The notes beneath the pieces were generated by a model. It had not been told where the DNA came from. It saw only the letters and a list, made by a program, of their open reading frames with translations, and did not search any database. From Affinundibacterium amnicola (GTDB lineage: Bacteria > Pseudomonadota > Gammaproteobacteria > Burkholderiales > Burkholderiaceae_D): 64,000 bases of DNA. Position 1 is the first letter of the stretch, and each line of letters starts with the position of its first letter. Position numbers and translations under genes: made by a program. The DNA lies in assembly GCF_014284275.1 (NCBI RefSeq), contig NZ_JACOFU010000002.1, forward strand, positions 62,001 to 126,000, written 5' to 3'. This document shows positions 17,703-29,720 of this stretch, in pieces.

Positions 17703-19739
17703 TTATTTAGCAAACGGGAGAGGCATGAAATAAATCAAGAAGCCTAATACACCCAAAATCATCACCAGCGCATAGTGATAGATGAAACCAGTCTGGAACA
17801 GGCGAATTAATTTGGAGAATAAACCAACCAACTTCGCACTACCATTCACGACCAAGCCATCAATCAAACCTTTGTCACCGATATTCCACAAACCACCACC
17901 CAATAAGCGTGCACCACCAGCAAACACCACTTCATTGAATTTGTCCATGTAGTATTTATTGTCGAGCAAAGTAAATACAGCACTAAATTTCTGTTTAATC
18001 ATGGTTGGAATCGAAGGTTTCACCATGTAGAAGTAGTAAGACAAAGCAACACCAGCTACCGCTAACCAAAATGGTGCCGTCTGCAGAGAATGGATTCCCA
18101 TTGCCTGCCAACCATGGAAGTGCTCTTTCAACTCACTCATTGCCGGATGCGCAGCAGCATCAATGAAAATGACATCTTTAAAGAAATCACCGTATAACAT
18201 CGGCTCAACCGCATATAAACCAATCAATACAGATGGAATTGCTAATAGAACCAAAGGAACCCAAACCACCGCTGGAGACTCATGCGGTTTTTGTCCTGGC
18301 GCCAAACCATGATGGTGGTCATCATGATGATCATCGTGACCATGTGCGTCGTGAGCATGCCCAAAGTTTTCCTTACCGTGGAATACGAGGAAATACATAC
18401 GGAAAGAATAAAAAGCGGTTACAAAAACACCTGCCAATACAGCGAATTTTGCAAAGCCAGAACCAGGCAAGTGCGACAACATCACTGCTTCAATAATCGA
18501 ATCTTTCGAATAGAAGCCGGAGAAAAATGGCGTACCGATCAACGCTAAAGAACCGAGCAATGAAGTAATCCATGTAATTTTCATGTATTTGCGCAAGCCA
18601 CCCATATTGCGGATGTCTTGGTCATGATGCATACCGATAATCACCGAGCCAGCCGCTAAGAACAACAAGGCTTTAAAGAAGGCGTGCGTCATCAAATGAA
18701 ATACTGCAACGGAATAGGCAGACGCGCCCAGCGCAACAGTCATATAACCCAACTGTGACAAGGTCGAATAAGCAACCACACGTTTAATATCATTTTGAAT
18801 GATGCCTAAGAAACCCATGAACAAGGCGGTAATAGCGCCGATGATCATGATGAAACTCAAAGCCGTTTCGGACATCTCGAACAGTGGCGACATACGCGCC
18901 ACCATGAAAATCCCTGCAGTAACCATCGTCGCAGCGTGAATCAGAGCTGAAATTGGTGTTGGACCTTCCATCGAGTCTGGCAACCAAACGTGCAATGGAA
19001 ATTGCGCTGATTTACCCATGGCGCCAATAAACAAACAGATACACGCAACCGTGATCAACATCCAATCTGTACCAGGCAACATTAGTGGTGCCAGTTCATC
19101 TTTCTTCGCGAACACTTCCGCGTAGTCCATGGAACCAGCGTAAGCAACCAACAAACCAATGCCTAAGATAAAACCAAAATCACCAACGCGATTCACCAAA
19201 AAGGCTTTCATGTTCGCATAAATTGCGGTTGGCTTTGTGTACCAAAAACCGATCAATAAATAAGAAACCAAACCAACTGCTTCCCAACCAAAGAACAATT
19301 GCAGGAAGTTATTGCTCATAACGAGCATCAACATCGAGAAGGTGAAAAGGGAAATATAAGCGAAGAAACGGTTGTAACCTTCGTCTTCTGCCATGTAGCC
19401 TACCGTGTAGATGTGCACCATCAGCGACACAAAAGTCACTACGCACATCATCATTGCAGTCAAGCTATCGACCAGAAAACCAACTTCCAATTTCAAACTA
19501 CCAACGGTCATCCAATGATACAAAGTCGCATTGTATTTTGCGCCGTCCAAGACTTCAGACAAAGTCATACAGGACAAAACGAAAGCGACCAAAACACCAA
19601 GTATCGTCGCCGTATGCGAAACCTTGCGTCCGACCAGATTGCCGAAAAATTTCGTACCTAACAGACCTGCGATTGCTGCACCAGCAAGTGGTGCTAACGG
19701 CACTGCCAGCAATAAATGTGGGTTAAGTTGCCCCGCCAT
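17703..19739 (-). CDS. nuoL: NADH-quinone oxidoreductase subunit L
   Basis: 678 residues, the most distal antiporter-like subunit with the long lateral helix at its C-terminus. Motifs: FFGWEAVGLVSYLLIGF, SAQFPLHVWLPDSMEGPTP and KRVVAYSTLSQLGYM. A loop at about residues 456-478 is unusually rich in His and Asp (HAHDAHGHDDHH and following); such a loop is not part of the catalytic or pumping core and could bind metal ions. Otherwise ordinary. Confidence 0.97.
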   Translation of the reverse strand: MAGQLNPHLLLAVPLAPLAGAAIAGLLGTKFFGNLVGRKVSHTATILGVLVAFVLSCMTLSEVLDGAKYNATLYHWMTVGSLKLEVGFLVDSLTAMMMCVVTFVSLMVHIYTVGYMAEDEGYNRFFAYISLFTFSMLMLVMSNNFLQLFFGWEAVGLVSYLLIGFWYTKPTAIYANMKAFLVNRVGDFGFILGIGLLVAYAGSMDYAEVFAKKDELAPLMLPGTDWMLITVACICLFIGAMGKSAQFPLHVWLPDSMEGPTPISALIHAATMVTAGIFMVARMSPLFEMSETALSFIMIIGAITALFMGFLGIIQNDIKRVVAYSTLSQLGYMTVALGASAYSVAVFHLMTHAFFKALLFLAAGSVIIGMHHDQDIRNMGGLRKYMKITWITSLLGSLALIGTPFFSGFYSKDSIIEAVMLSHLPGSGFAKFAVLAGVFVTAFYSFRMYFLVFHGKENFGHAHDAHGHDDHHDDHHHGLAPGQKPHESPAVVWVPLVLLAIPSVLIGLYAVEPMLYGDFFKDVIFIDAAAHPAMSELKEHFHGWQAMGIHSLQTAPFWLAVAGVALSYYFYMVKPSIPTMIKQKFSAVFTLLDNKYYMDKFNEVVFAGGARLLGGGLWNIGDKGLIDGLVVNGSAKLVGLFSKLIRLFQTGFIYHYALVMILGVLGFLIYFMPLPFAK

Positions 19740-19808
19740 AATGACCCTTTGTTATCTTGATTCTTTTAAATTCTCGAAATGTTTTCAAACCAGGAAGACT
19801 ATTACTAA

Positions 19809-20117
19809 TTAGCCTTTGAGTGTACCCAAGTCATCTACATTAATCGTGTCCAGATTACGGAACATAACAACTAAAATCGCCAAACCAATTGCAGATTCTG
19901 CTGCCGCCACCGTCAAAATAAAGAACACAAATATCTGTCCTGCTGCATCCCCAAGATAATGTGAGAATGCGACAAAATTCATATTTACTGCCAACAACAT
20001 CAATTCAATCGACATCAACAACACGATGATGTTTTTACGATTCATGAAGATACCGACGATTGAAATGGCGAATAAGATCGCACCCAAAATCAAGAAGTGA
20101 GTCAGTGTCAAAGTCAT
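19809..20117 (-). CDS. nuoK: NADH-quinone oxidoreductase subunit K
   Basis: 102 residues with three transmembrane helices. The conserved Glu in [13 protein letters not shown] and the second in [11 protein letters not shown] are the proton-path residues of the family. Its ATG directly abuts the nuoJ stop codon, so translation is coupled. Confidence 0.97.
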   Translation of the reverse strand: MTLTLTHFLILGAILFAISIVGIFMNRKNIIVLLMSIELMLLAVNMNFVAFSHYLGDAAGQIFVFFILTVAAAESAIGLAILVVMFRNLDTINVDDLGTLKG

Positions 20118-20753
20118 TTATGCACCTGTGTTTTCTGCATTTGCCTGCGTATTTGCGCGCTCAGACTCTGCTTTCATACTAACGATACGAATACGATCAG
20201 CGCGTTTCACTTTTACTGCCGCAGCTGGATCAAAATATTTACTATCTTTACGGCGACGCAAGGTCAAAGCAACTGCTGCAACGATTGCCAACAACAGAAT
20301 CACTGCGGCAACTTCAAACGCAAAAATATAGTTAGTGAAAATCTCAATACCTAAAGCTTTCGTCGAGCCGATCTCTGAAGCAGCTGCAGGAACTGTATTG
20401 TCCGGACGCAGGAAACCTTTTAACAATACCGCAGACATTTCCAATGCAACAATCACACCGACGATAGCCGCCAATGGCAAACGCCCCCAGAAGCCTTCAC
20501 GCAACTTATCCATGTTGATGTCTAACATCATGACTACGAACAAGAATAAAACCATTACCGCGCCGACATACACCAGCACCAATACGATCGCTAAAAATTC
20601 CGCTTTCAATAACAACCAAATACCGGCCGCAGTAAAAAACGACAAGACCAAAAACAAAGCAGCATGCACCGGATTACGTGCAGTAATCACTTGAGTCGCA
20701 GCGAGAATTAAAATCGCTGAGAATGCATAAAATAAGGCAGTAACAAAATCCAT
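20118..20753 (-). CDS. nuoJ: NADH-quinone oxidoreductase subunit J
   Basis: 211 residues with five membrane helices, including the pi-bulge helix region VLVYVGAVMVLFLFVVMML typical of NuoJ. The C-terminal tail (about 165-211, basic then Ala/Asn/Glu-rich) extends beyond the core and is likely cytoplasmic. Confidence 0.97.
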   Translation of the reverse strand: MDFVTALFYAFSAILILAATQVITARNPVHAALFLVLSFFTAAGIWLLLKAEFLAIVLVLVYVGAVMVLFLFVVMMLDINMDKLREGFWGRLPLAAIVGVIVALEMSAVLLKGFLRPDNTVPAAASEIGSTKALGIEIFTNYIFAFEVAAVILLLAIVAAVALTLRRRKDSKYFDPAAAVKVKRADRIRIVSMKAESERANTQANAENTGA

Positions 20754-20771
20754 AGTTCAGCTCTTCCAGTC

Positions 20772-21260
20772 TTAGCGGTATTTAGCGTCAGCTTGACGTG
20801 CTGCCGCGATTTCTGGCTCGTAACGATCACCCACTGCGAGCAACATCTCTTTCGTGAAATACAAATCACCACGTTTTTCACCGTGATATTCAAGCACATG
20901 GGTTTCTACGATTGAATCAACAGGGCAAGACTCTTCGCAAAAACCACAGAAAATACACTTGGTCAAATCAATATCGTAACGCGTGGTACGACGTGAACCA
21001 TCTTCACGTTGATCAGATTCAATCGTGATCGCCATTGCTGGGCAAACTGCTTCGCATAATTTACAAGCGATACAACGCTCTTCACCATTTGGGTAGCGTC
21101 GCAATGCATGCAAACCACGAAAACGTGGTGACTGCGGTGTTTTTTCCTCAGGAAATTGCACCGTAATTTTGCGCGCAAACATATAACGACCTGTCAAAGC
21201 TAAACCTTTGATCAACTCGCGCAGCATTAAACTGCCAAAGAAATCCTTAATTGCTTCCAT
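20772..21260 (-). CDS. nuoI: NADH-quinone oxidoreductase subunit I
   Basis: 162 residues, peripheral arm ferredoxin-like subunit with two 4Fe-4S motifs, [12 protein letters not shown] and [12 protein letters not shown], that carry clusters N6a and N6b. An N-terminal amphipathic helix anchors it to the membrane arm. Confidence 0.98.
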   Translation of the reverse strand: MEAIKDFFGSLMLRELIKGLALTGRYMFARKITVQFPEEKTPQSPRFRGLHALRRYPNGEERCIACKLCEAVCPAMAITIESDQREDGSRRTTRYDIDLTKCIFCGFCEESCPVDSIVETHVLEYHGEKRGDLYFTKEMLLAVGDRYEPEIAAARQADAKYR

Positions 21261-21300
21261 TATTTGCTTCCATTATTTGCTGGCATTTTGCTTTAGCCGA

Positions 21301-22386
21301 TTACTTCCAAATATTCCAGGAGGTTTGCATCCATGCAGCGACGATAACCAAGTAGACCAAGGTGAGAGGAATAAACACTTTCCAACCCAAACGCATAATT
21401 TGATCGTAACGATAACGTGGGAAAGAAGCACGTGCCCAGATAAACAAAGACACCACGAAGAAAGTCTTCACACCCAACCAAATCCAACCAGGCAAGTAAG
21501 CCAACAAACCTAATACAGGAACCGCATGACCAATTGGTGAGTTCCAACCACCGAGGAACATCAAGGAAGCCAATGCAGAAATCAAAATCATATTGGCATA
21601 CTCTGCGAGGAAGAACATCGCAAACGACATACCAGAATATTCAACCATATGACCTGCAACGATTTCAGATTCCCCCTCAACCACGTCAAACGGATGGCGA
21701 TTCGTTTCGGCGATACCAGAAATAATGTAGATCACAAACATAGGTAGCAATGGCAGCCAATTCCAAGAAAGGAAATTCCAGCCATGCTCAGCAAAATAGC
21801 CTTTAGTCTGGCCATTCACAATATCAATTAAATTCAAGCTACCAGAGACCATCAAGACGATCACCAATACGAAACCCATCGCAATTTCATAAGAAACCAT
21901 TTGCGCAGAAGCACGCATCGCACCTAAGAAAGCATACTTCGAGTTAGACGCCCAACCAGCAATGATGATGCCGTAAACTTCCATGGACGTGATTGCCATG
22001 ACCAATAACAAACCGGCGTTTACATTGGCCAATACCACATCGGGGCCAAACGGAATCACTGACCAGGCAGCCAAGGCTGGCATAATCGTCATGATCGGCG
22101 CAATCACAAACAAAACCTTATTCGCTTTTGCTGGAATGATGATTTCTTTAAGCAGTAATTTTAAAGCATCAGCAATTGGTTGCAGCAAACCAGCAGGGCC
22201 AACACGATTTGGGCCGAGACGAACGTGCATCCAGCCTATCATTTTACGTTCCCACAAAGTCAGATAGGCGACACAGCCCATGACTGGCAAGGTGATGCAG
22301 ACGATCTTGACCAATGTCCATACCAACGGCCATAAACCACCAAGGTACTCCACACCGTAAGATTGAACCGTATCTAAGAAATTCAT
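21301..22386 (-). CDS. nuoH: NADH-quinone oxidoreductase subunit H
   Basis: 361 residues, membrane subunit forming the quinone entry site. Signature blocks: [39 protein letters not shown] and [13 protein letters not shown]. The start codon overlaps the nuoG stop (TAATG). Confidence 0.98.
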   Translation of the reverse strand: MNFLDTVQSYGVEYLGGLWPLVWTLVKIVCITLPVMGCVAYLTLWERKMIGWMHVRLGPNRVGPAGLLQPIADALKLLLKEIIIPAKANKVLFVIAPIMTIMPALAAWSVIPFGPDVVLANVNAGLLLVMAITSMEVYGIIIAGWASNSKYAFLGAMRASAQMVSYEIAMGFVLVIVLMVSGSLNLIDIVNGQTKGYFAEHGWNFLSWNWLPLLPMFVIYIISGIAETNRHPFDVVEGESEIVAGHMVEYSGMSFAMFFLAEYANMILISALASLMFLGGWNSPIGHAVPVLGLLAYLPGWIWLGVKTFFVVSLFIWARASFPRYRYDQIMRLGWKVFIPLTLVYLVIVAAWMQTSWNIWK

Positions 22387-24716
22387 TATGCACGCTCCAC
22401 ATTAATTGGGCCGAACATCGCACCCAGTTGATGCGTTGCCAAAACACCGGCAGCCACGCGTACTACAGTCGCAGGCAAGGTTTTATCAAGCTTAGCCGCA
22501 CCTAACACCGAGCTACCTGCTTGCGTCAATTTCACAAAATCACCATCGGCAAGACCTAGGCGTGCAAACTCTGCGGCACTCAAGCTAATGGCGGCAACTT
22601 TTGCATCTGCGGTACGCTGCAAGGATTCAGAACGACGCACGATGGCATCGGTACTATAGATAGGCACATCAGAAACACGTTCCAAACCAGAAGTCGCAAC
22701 GCCACTAGTCACAGCTACGTCGGCAATATTATTGAGCTTAGCGGATAAGTCAGTTTGTCCTTGACCTAAAACGGCGTCACGAATCGCTTCAGCCGTTTCG
22801 AACTCAAAGTTATCCAAACCTAACAAATTGCCTAGTACACGCAATACTTTCCAAGCTGGACGCGTATCGCCTAATGGTTTCACCACGCCGTGGAAGCTTT
22901 GCGCACGACCTTCGCAATTGACGAAAGTACCGGCTGTTTCTGTAAATGGAGAAATCGGCAACAAGACATCCGCGTATTCCATACCATGTTTAAACGCGGA
23001 CATGACAACCACCATATCAGCTTGTGATAATACTGCTTGGGCCTGATTGGCATTCGCAAAATCAAATGTTGGTTCAGCATTCAACAGCACCACCGCTTTA
23101 CGCGCATCGCTTAATACATTCGCGGCTGTATCTGCATTGGTAGGAACCGCATCCGCAAGATAAGCACCAACGGTATTTGCCGCTTCAGTTAAGTAACCGA
23201 AACCAGCACCGGTATTTTGTGCAATCCATTGTGCTAATGCGTGGATCTTAGAAGCATCTGGATGTTGCGCCGCTGTGTTACCTAAGAATACGCCAGCTGA
23301 TTGCGCATCAGTACCTGACAACAAACTTGTTGCGATCGCTTGGGCTGCATCCGATACTGCGACGTCGGCCAAACCAGTTGGTTTAGTAATTTGTTTAGCG
23401 CTGGCAACCGCTGTTGCGACTTCAGCCAAGAAAGACAACCATGCGGATGGCGCAAGAACCGCTTTGTTTGCGACCTTCATCAAGAGCTCATCATCTGTCG
23501 CATGCAAGACACTTAATTTCGTGCCAGACTTGACCGCTTGGCGCAGGCGAGCCGCTAACAGTGGATGGTCTTTACGCAGGAAAGAACCAACCACAAAGAC
23601 TTGCTTTAATTGCGCAAATGCGGCGATTGACATGCCCAACCATGGTTTGATTTTGCCAGTTAAAGCAAAATCAGATTGACGCAAACGCGTTTCGATATTA
23701 TCCGAACCCAAGCCACGCACGACACGTGACAACAAGCTCAATTCTTCTAATGTGGAATGTGCAGAAGCCAAACCAGCAATAGAGTTTGCACCATGCTCAT
23801 GCTTCACATTTTTCAAACCATGTGCCACATATTCCAGCGCAGTTTGCCAGTCAGTTTCTTGCCATTGACCGCCCTGCTTCAACATTGGTTTAGTCAAACG
23901 ATCTTCGCTATTTAAACCTTCGTAGGCGAAACGATCTTTATCGGAAATCCAGCATTCATTCACCGCATCATTTTCCAAAGGAACGACACGCATCACTTTA
24001 TTATTTTTGACCTGAACGATCAGATTAGCACCCAAGCCATCATGCGCACTGACAGATTTACGACGAGACAATTCCCAAGTACGTGCTGAGTAACGGAAAG
24101 GTTTCGAAGTCAGGGCACCGACTGGACACAAGTCAATCATGTTTCCAGATAATTCAGAATCAACTGTCTTGCCAACGAAAGAGGTAATTTCTGAGTGCTC
24201 GCCACGACCAAGCATACCGAGTTCCATCACGCCGGCAACTTCTTGACCAAAACGTACGCAACGTGTGCAATGAATGCAGCGGCTCATCTCTTCCATCGAG
24301 ATCAAAGGGCCAACATTTTTATGGAACACTACACGTTTTTCTTCTTCGTAACGTGAACTGGTTTTACCGTAACCGACTGCCAGATCTTGCAATTGACATT
24401 CACCACCTTGATCACAAATCGGGCAATCAAGCGGATGGTTAATCAACAAAAATTCCATCACGTCTTTTTGTGCCTTGACCGCCTTATCGCTATTGGAACG
24501 AACGATCATGCCTTGTGTCACTGGTGTGGCGCAAGCAGGCAAAGGTTTAGGCGCTTTTTCAACCTCAACCAAACACATGCGGCAGTTTGCAGCAATCGAC
24601 AATTTTTTGTGATAGCAAAAATGAGGAATGTAGGTGCCAAGTTTATTGGCAGCGTCCATCACCATGCTGCCCGCAGGGACTTCTACTTTCTTGCCGTCTA
24701 TTTCAATTTCAACCAT
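22386..24716 (-). CDS. nuoG: NADH-quinone oxidoreductase subunit G
   Basis: 776 residues. The N-terminal 2Fe-2S ferredoxin domain has cysteines at about 34, 45, 48 and 62 ([10 protein letters not shown]); next come [14 protein letters not shown] (cluster N5, His ligand) and [10 protein letters not shown] with a distal DLCPVGAL (cluster N4). The molybdopterin-oxidoreductase-like domain follows. The cysteines for the extra cluster N7 seen in some bacteria are absent at the start of that domain ([12 protein letters not shown]), as in most betaproteobacterial forms. Its stop overlaps nuoH. Confidence 0.97.
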   Translation of the reverse strand: MVEIEIDGKKVEVPAGSMVMDAANKLGTYIPHFCYHKKLSIAANCRMCLVEVEKAPKPLPACATPVTQGMIVRSNSDKAVKAQKDVMEFLLINHPLDCPICDQGGECQLQDLAVGYGKTSSRYEEEKRVVFHKNVGPLISMEEMSRCIHCTRCVRFGQEVAGVMELGMLGRGEHSEITSFVGKTVDSELSGNMIDLCPVGALTSKPFRYSARTWELSRRKSVSAHDGLGANLIVQVKNNKVMRVVPLENDAVNECWISDKDRFAYEGLNSEDRLTKPMLKQGGQWQETDWQTALEYVAHGLKNVKHEHGANSIAGLASAHSTLEELSLLSRVVRGLGSDNIETRLRQSDFALTGKIKPWLGMSIAAFAQLKQVFVVGSFLRKDHPLLAARLRQAVKSGTKLSVLHATDDELLMKVANKAVLAPSAWLSFLAEVATAVASAKQITKPTGLADVAVSDAAQAIATSLLSGTDAQSAGVFLGNTAAQHPDASKIHALAQWIAQNTGAGFGYLTEAANTVGAYLADAVPTNADTAANVLSDARKAVVLLNAEPTFDFANANQAQAVLSQADMVVVMSAFKHGMEYADVLLPISPFTETAGTFVNCEGRAQSFHGVVKPLGDTRPAWKVLRVLGNLLGLDNFEFETAEAIRDAVLGQGQTDLSAKLNNIADVAVTSGVATSGLERVSDVPIYSTDAIVRRSESLQRTADAKVAAISLSAAEFARLGLADGDFVKLTQAGSSVLGAAKLDKTLPATVVRVAAGVLATHQLGAMFGPINVERA

Positions 24717-24795
24717 GGTGTGCTCTGGGTACGCTAAGCGAATAAATATTCAGACTTGAATGAATTCTCAATTCAAGAACAAACTACAGCCTTGT

Positions 24796-26091
24796 TTATA
24801 AATAAGTCGGAACCAAGCAGTGCTTATGCTCGATATGGTATTCAAACTCTTCACGGAAATTCTTGATAAATGCACGAACTGGCATTGCTGCGGCATCACC
24901 TAAGGCGCAAATCGTGCGACCTTGAATACCGTCAGCTACTGCATTTAACATATCTAAATCATCTGGGCGACCTTGACCGTTTTCGATGCGATGCACCATG
25001 CGATACAACCAGCCTGTACCTTCACGGCATGGCGTGCATTGACCGCAAGATTCTTCGAAATAGAAGTAAGACAAACGCAACAAAGACTTGACCATACAAC
25101 GCGTTTCGTCCATCACGATGACCGCGCCAGAACCAAGCATAGAACCAGCCTTAGCGATAGAGTCATAATCCATATCCGTCGCCATCATCACGTCACCAGT
25201 CAAGACTGGCATGGAGGAACCACCTGGAATAACCGCTTTGATTTTTTTACCATCGCGCATACCGCCAGCCAACTCTAACAAGGTCGCAAACGGCGTTCCC
25301 ATCGGAACTTCGTAATTACCTGGCTTAGCCACGTCACCTGACATAGAGAAAATCTTGGTTCCACCATTATTCGGTTTACCAAGTGCAGCATAAGCCTCGC
25401 CGCCCATCGCCAAGACAAATGGCACAGCAGCAAAGGTTTCCGTGTTATTGATGGTCGTCGGCTTACCGTACAAACCAAAACTTGCGGGAAATGGCGGTTT
25501 GAAACGCGGCTGACCTTTTTTACCTTCTAAGGATTCCAACAAGGCTGTTTCCTCGCCACAGATGTAAGCACCGTAACCGTGGAAAGCATGCAACTGGAAT
25601 GAAAAATCGGAACCATGAATGCGATCACCCAACATGTTGGCTGCGCGTGCTTCTTCTAAAGCTTCTTCGAAACGGTCATAGTCAGCAAAAATTTCGCCGT
25701 GAATATAGTTGTAACCAACGGTGATGCCCATTGCATACGCACCAATCGCCATACCTTCGATCAAAGCATGTGGATTGTAACGAATAATGTCGCGATCTTT
25801 AAATGTGCCTGGCTCGCCTTCATCTGTATTACAAACCAGATATTTTTGACCTGGGAATTGACGTGGCATGAAACTCCACTTCAAACCCGTTGGAAAACCT
25901 GCGCCACCACGACCGCGCAAGGAGGAAGCTTTCAGCTCCGCAATCACTTGCTCTGGCGGGATTTTTTCATCCAGAATACGTTTTAAAGATTGATAGCCAC
26001 CGCGCGCGATATAGTCTTGCAGGTGCCAGTTTTTTCCGTCTAAGCCAGCTAGAATCAGTGGCTTGATATGGCGATTATGTAGACTCGTCAT
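24796..26091 (-). CDS. nuoF: NADH-quinone oxidoreductase subunit F
   Basis: 431 residues, the NADH- and FMN-binding subunit. [13 protein letters not shown] and the [20 protein letters not shown] block form the FMN/NADH site; [15 protein letters not shown] plus a downstream Cys bind cluster N3. Start overlaps the nuoE stop (TAATG). Confidence 0.98.
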   Translation of the reverse strand: MTSLHNRHIKPLILAGLDGKNWHLQDYIARGGYQSLKRILDEKIPPEQVIAELKASSLRGRGGAGFPTGLKWSFMPRQFPGQKYLVCNTDEGEPGTFKDRDIIRYNPHALIEGMAIGAYAMGITVGYNYIHGEIFADYDRFEEALEEARAANMLGDRIHGSDFSFQLHAFHGYGAYICGEETALLESLEGKKGQPRFKPPFPASFGLYGKPTTINNTETFAAVPFVLAMGGEAYAALGKPNNGGTKIFSMSGDVAKPGNYEVPMGTPFATLLELAGGMRDGKKIKAVIPGGSSMPVLTGDVMMATDMDYDSIAKAGSMLGSGAVIVMDETRCMVKSLLRLSYFYFEESCGQCTPCREGTGWLYRMVHRIENGQGRPDDLDMLNAVADGIQGRTICALGDAAAMPVRAFIKNFREEFEYHIEHKHCLVPTYL

Positions 26092-26588
26092 TATTTACCT
26101 GCTTCTGTTGTTTGGCTTAATTCAATCACTAATGCATCAATTTTGTCATTCGACATAAAGCTGCACATACGCTTATTGTTCACCAACATGACTGGCGCAT
26201 CACCACAAGCGCCCATGCATTCACCTTCCATCAAGGTGAATTTACCGTCAGCACTGGTTTTTTTATAGTCGAGGCCGAGTTTTTGCTTCAAGTGATGCGC
26301 AGCACGTTCGCCACCAGACAAGGCGCACGGCAAATTTGTACAAACTGTAATTTTATGTTTACCGACTGGTTTGGTGTTATACATATTGTAGAAGGTCGCC
26401 ACTTCTTGCACCGCAACGGCAGGCATGCCGATGTAATCAGCAACGAACTGCAATACTTCAGGAGATAACCAACTAGTTTCATCCTGGGCAATCGCCAAGG
26501 CCGCCATCACCGCAGACTGACGCTGATCCGCAGGGAATTTCGCCAATTCGCGATCAATTTTTTTTAATGCTTGCTCTGATAAGACCAT
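26091..26588 (-). CDS. nuoE: NADH-quinone oxidoreductase subunit E
   Basis: 165 residues, thioredoxin-like 2Fe-2S subunit. Cluster N1a ligands are visible as CTNLPC and CMGAC. It is translationally coupled to nuoF. Confidence 0.98.
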   Translation of the reverse strand: MVLSEQALKKIDRELAKFPADQRQSAVMAALAIAQDETSWLSPEVLQFVADYIGMPAVAVQEVATFYNMYNTKPVGKHKITVCTNLPCALSGGERAAHHLKQKLGLDYKKTSADGKFTLMEGECMGACGDAPVMLVNNKRMCSFMSNDKIDALVIELSQTTEAGK

Positions 26589-26660
26589 CGCTTTTGCCTC
26601 AAATATCGACTCTCAAAAAGAGCCGATCATCTATCAATATTTATTTCTACCAACAATCAA

Positions 26661-27914
26661 TCAACGATCGATTTCGCCGAATACGATATCTTGCGTACCA
26701 ATAATCGTGACCGCATCAGCAATCATATGACCTTTGGCCATTTCATCTAAACCTTGCAGATGCGGAAAACCAGGTGCGCGGATTTTCATACGATACGGCT
26801 TGTTCGCACCATCCGACATCAGGTAAATACCAAATTCGCCTTTAGGATGCTCGACTGCGGCATAAGCTTCGCCAGCAGGAACGTGAAAGCCTTCAGTAAA
26901 TAATTTGAAGTGATGGATCAACTCTTCCATATTCGACTTCATATTCACGCGGCTTGGCGGCGCAACTTTATGATTCGTTGACATCACAGGACCGGCATTA
27001 TTACGCAACCATTCCACACACTGTTTGATGATGCGATTTGACTGGCGCATTTCTTCAACGCGAACCAGATAACGATCGTAACTATCACCATTCACACCAA
27101 CTGGAATATCGAAATCCAGCAAATCATAAACTTCATAAGGCTGTTTCTTGCGCAAATCCCATTCGATGCCAGAACCACGCAACATAGGACCAGTGAAGCC
27201 CATCGCCAAAGCACGCTCAGGAGAAACAACGCCGATACCGACCAAACGCTGTTTCCAGATACGATTATCTGTCAACAAAGTCTCGTACTCATCAACGTAT
27301 TTCGGGAAACGATTGGTAAAGTCTTCGATAAAATCGAGCAAAGATCCTTGACGATTTTCATTTAATAAACGAATAGCTTTTTCATTTTTCAGAATCGATG
27401 CCTTGTGCTTAGGCATTTCATCTGGTAAGTCGCGATATACGCCACCTGGACGATAGTAAGCAGCATGCATACGCGCACCAGAAACTGCTTCGTAGCAATC
27501 CATCAAATCTTCACGTTCACGGAAGGCGTACAACATCACCGCCATCGCACCAACGTCGAGACCATGTGCACCAATCCACAACAAGTGATTCAAAATACGT
27601 GTAATTTCATCAAACATCACACGAATATACTGCGCACGCAAAGGCACTTCCAAACCAAGCATTTTCTCAATCGCCATGACATAGGCATGCTCATTGGACA
27701 TCATGGACACATAATCCAAGCGATCCATGTAAGGAACTGATTGCAAGAATGTTTTTTGTTCAGCTAATTTTTCAGTTGCACGATGCAACAAGCCGATATG
27801 CGGATCCGCACGTTGAATAACTTCGCCATCCAATTCGAGCACCAAACGCAAAACGCCGTGGGCTGCCGGATGCTGAGGACCAAAGTTTAAGGTGTAATTT
27901 TTAATTTCTGCCAT
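26661..27914 (-). CDS. nuoD: NADH-quinone oxidoreductase subunit D
   Basis: 417 residues, 49-kDa-type subunit that builds the quinone cavity together with Nuo[21 protein letters not shown] includes the conserved His near the quinone headgroup; RSHLDYVS-type block appears as [17 protein letters not shown], and the protein ends DIVFGEIDR as expected. Confidence 0.98.
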   Translation of the reverse strand: MAEIKNYTLNFGPQHPAAHGVLRLVLELDGEVIQRADPHIGLLHRATEKLAEQKTFLQSVPYMDRLDYVSMMSNEHAYVMAIEKMLGLEVPLRAQYIRVMFDEITRILNHLLWIGAHGLDVGAMAVMLYAFREREDLMDCYEAVSGARMHAAYYRPGGVYRDLPDEMPKHKASILKNEKAIRLLNENRQGSLLDFIEDFTNRFPKYVDEYETLLTDNRIWKQRLVGIGVVSPERALAMGFTGPMLRGSGIEWDLRKKQPYEVYDLLDFDIPVGVNGDSYDRYLVRVEEMRQSNRIIKQCVEWLRNNAGPVMSTNHKVAPPSRVNMKSNMEELIHHFKLFTEGFHVPAGEAYAAVEHPKGEFGIYLMSDGANKPYRMKIRAPGFPHLQGLDEMAKGHMIADAVTIIGTQDIVFGEIDR

Positions 27915-27923
27915 GATCCGTCC

Positions 27924-28523
27924 TTAACCCTTAATCCCATAGTTCTCTTCGCGAATAATTCGCGGGGTATTTTCACGCGGCTCTATCGTCACCGGTTGAT
28001 AAATCACACGTTTTTGATCAGCGTCATAGCGCATCTCGACGTAGCCAGAAACTGGGAAATCTTTACGGAAAGGATGACCAATAAATCCGTAGTCTGTCAG
28101 GATGCGACGCAAGTCATTATGACCATCAAACAAAATACCAAAGAAGTCAAAAGCTTCACGCTCGTACCAATTCGCAGTACTCCACACGTCCACCAAAGAA
28201 GCGACGATCGGAAATTCATCATCTTCTGCAAACACGCGAACTCGAAGACGCCAATTATGCTTAACCGAAGTCAAATGTGACACGACAGCAAAGCGCTTAC
28301 CATCCCAAACACCATCACCGTAGGTTGAGTAGTCAACACCACAAAGATCAATCAACTGCTCAAAGTAAGTTTCTGCGCTATCACGCAAATCAAACATCAC
28401 TTGCAGGTAATCTTTAGCAGAGACAACAATAGTAAGCTCTCCAAGCGCCAAATGCGACTGCATGAGCCGCTCGCCAATAACAGCCTTTACTGCCGACTCG
28501 AGATTTTCTAGTTTGGTAGTCAT
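27924..28523 (-). CDS. nuoC: NADH-quinone oxidoreductase subunit C
   Basis: 199 residues, 30-kDa subunit of the hydrophilic arm. The signature [24 protein letters not shown] and [15 protein letters not shown] region is intact. It is separate from nuoD, not fused as in enterobacteria; the gap is 9 bases. Confidence 0.97.
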   Translation of the reverse strand: MTTKLENLESAVKAVIGERLMQSHLALGELTIVVSAKDYLQVMFDLRDSAETYFEQLIDLCGVDYSTYGDGVWDGKRFAVVSHLTSVKHNWRLRVRVFAEDDEFPIVASLVDVWSTANWYEREAFDFFGILFDGHNDLRRILTDYGFIGHPFRKDFPVSGYVEMRYDADQKRVIYQPVTIEPRENTPRIIREENYGIKG

Positions 28524-28558
28524 TTTGCTTTAATTTGTAAATTTCTCTATCAGACCAA

Positions 28559-29035
28559 TTAGCGAGCAATAGTATTGGTGCGCTTAATCTTATTCTGCAA
28601 TTGGATAATGCCGTAAATTAAGGCTTCGGCTGTCGGAGGACATCCTGGCACATAAATATCAACAGGAACAATGCGATCACATCCACGCACAACAGAGTAA
28701 GAGTAATGATAATAGCCACCACCATTGGCACAAGAACCCATGGAAATAACCCAACGCGGCTCTGCCATCTGATCATAGACCTTACGCAAAGCTGGCGCCA
28801 TTTTATTACACAAGGTTCCGGCAACAATCATCACATCTGACTGACGCGGTGACGGACGAAACACCACACCAAAACGATCCAGATCGTAACGAGAACAACC
28901 AGCATGCATCATCTCAACCGCACAACAAGCCAGACCAAACGTCATCGGCCACATTGAACCTGTTTGCGTCCAGTTAATCAGCTTGTCCAAACTAGTGGTA
29001 ACAAAGCCTTCGCTTAACACGCCTTCAATTGACAT
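28559..29035 (-). CDS. nuoB: NADH-quinone oxidoreductase subunit B
   Basis: 158 residues, holds the terminal cluster N2. The tandem cysteines in [19 protein letters not shown] and [14 protein letters not shown] supply the ligands. Standard position between nuoA and nuoC. Confidence 0.98.
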   Translation of the reverse strand: MSIEGVLSEGFVTTSLDKLINWTQTGSMWPMTFGLACCAVEMMHAGCSRYDLDRFGVVFRPSPRQSDVMIVAGTLCNKMAPALRKVYDQMAEPRWVISMGSCANGGGYYHYSYSVVRGCDRIVPVDIYVPGCPPTAEALIYGIIQLQNKIKRTNTIAR

Positions 29036-29052
29036 AAGCTTTTCCTATTAGG

Positions 29053-29412
29053 TCACTCCCAATCCAGGGCGCCCTTTTTCCAGATGTACCAAAAACCGAC
29101 CGCAAATTCCAAGATGAAACCTAGCATCACCAAGAAACCAGTCCACCCTAACTCTTTCACAGACACAGCCCATGGGAAGAAGAAAGCAGTTTCCAAGTCG
29201 AACAAAATAAAAAGAATTGCAATGAGATAGTAACGCACGTCAAACTTCATACGTGCATCTTCAAAGGCTTCAAAGCCACACTCATAAGCGGAAGTTTTTT
29301 GATTATCAGGCCGATGCGGCGCAAGAACACGCCCAAGAACTTGCGGCACAATACCCACCGCAATACCGACCAAAATAAAGAGAAGAACTGGGAAATAATT
29401 TTCGAGGTTCAC
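29053..29412 (-). CDS. nuoA: NADH-quinone oxidoreductase subunit A
   Basis: 119 residues with three membrane helices and the conserved loop [20 protein letters not shown], whose Cys sits near the quinone entrance. First gene of the nuo operon, about 130 bases after tRNA-Leu on the same strand. I found no strong terminator between the two, so read-through from the tRNA promoter is possible. Confidence 0.97.
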   Translation of the reverse strand: MNLENYFPVLLFILVGIAVGIVPQVLGRVLAPHRPDNQKTSAYECGFEAFEDARMKFDVRYYLIAILFILFDLETAFFFPWAVSVKELGWTGFLVMLGFILEFAVGFWYIWKKGALDWE

Positions 29413-29540
29413 GTTAGCTTATCCGTATAAAAACGCAACATTGAGATGTTAATTGCATGATTGAGTGATTGCTCAATTCAAACTTAATTCGCAACCACTT
29501 CCTCGATCAAGTCATATGTAGAAAAACTTGACTTATTCTT

Positions 29541-29625
29541 TGGTGCCGACGACGAGACTCGAACTCGTACAGCTTTCGCCACTACCCCCTCAAGATAGCG
29601 TGTCTACCAATTTCACCACGTCGGC
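29541..29625 (-). tRNA. tRNA-Leu (anticodon GAG)
   Basis: An 85-base class II tRNA with encoded CCA. The acceptor stem GCCGACG pairs with CGTCGGC; the anticodon stem CTATC/GGTAG encloses the loop TTGAGGG, giving anticodon GAG for CUC/CUU leucine codons. A long variable arm and the T-arm (GTTCGAGTC) are visible. Located between secG and nuoA, a common arrangement in betaproteobacteria. Confidence 0.97.
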
Positions 29626-29636
29626 ATAAGCCCAGC

Positions 29637-29665
29637 ATTGTACTCGGTTCAGCTCAATTGTTCAA
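29637..29665 (-). promoter_or_regulatory. Sigma-70 promoter of tRNA-Leu
   Basis: Reading leftward, TTGAAC (29660-29665) and TACAAT (29637-29642) are exactly 17 bases apart, and the -10 element ends 12 bases before the mature tRNA. Each hexamer has one or two departures from consensus. Confidence 0.75.
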
Positions 29666-29720
29666 CGCACAATTGCAGCAATTCAAGATTTTTTTGCCGG
29701 ACGAACTGATCTACATTAAG

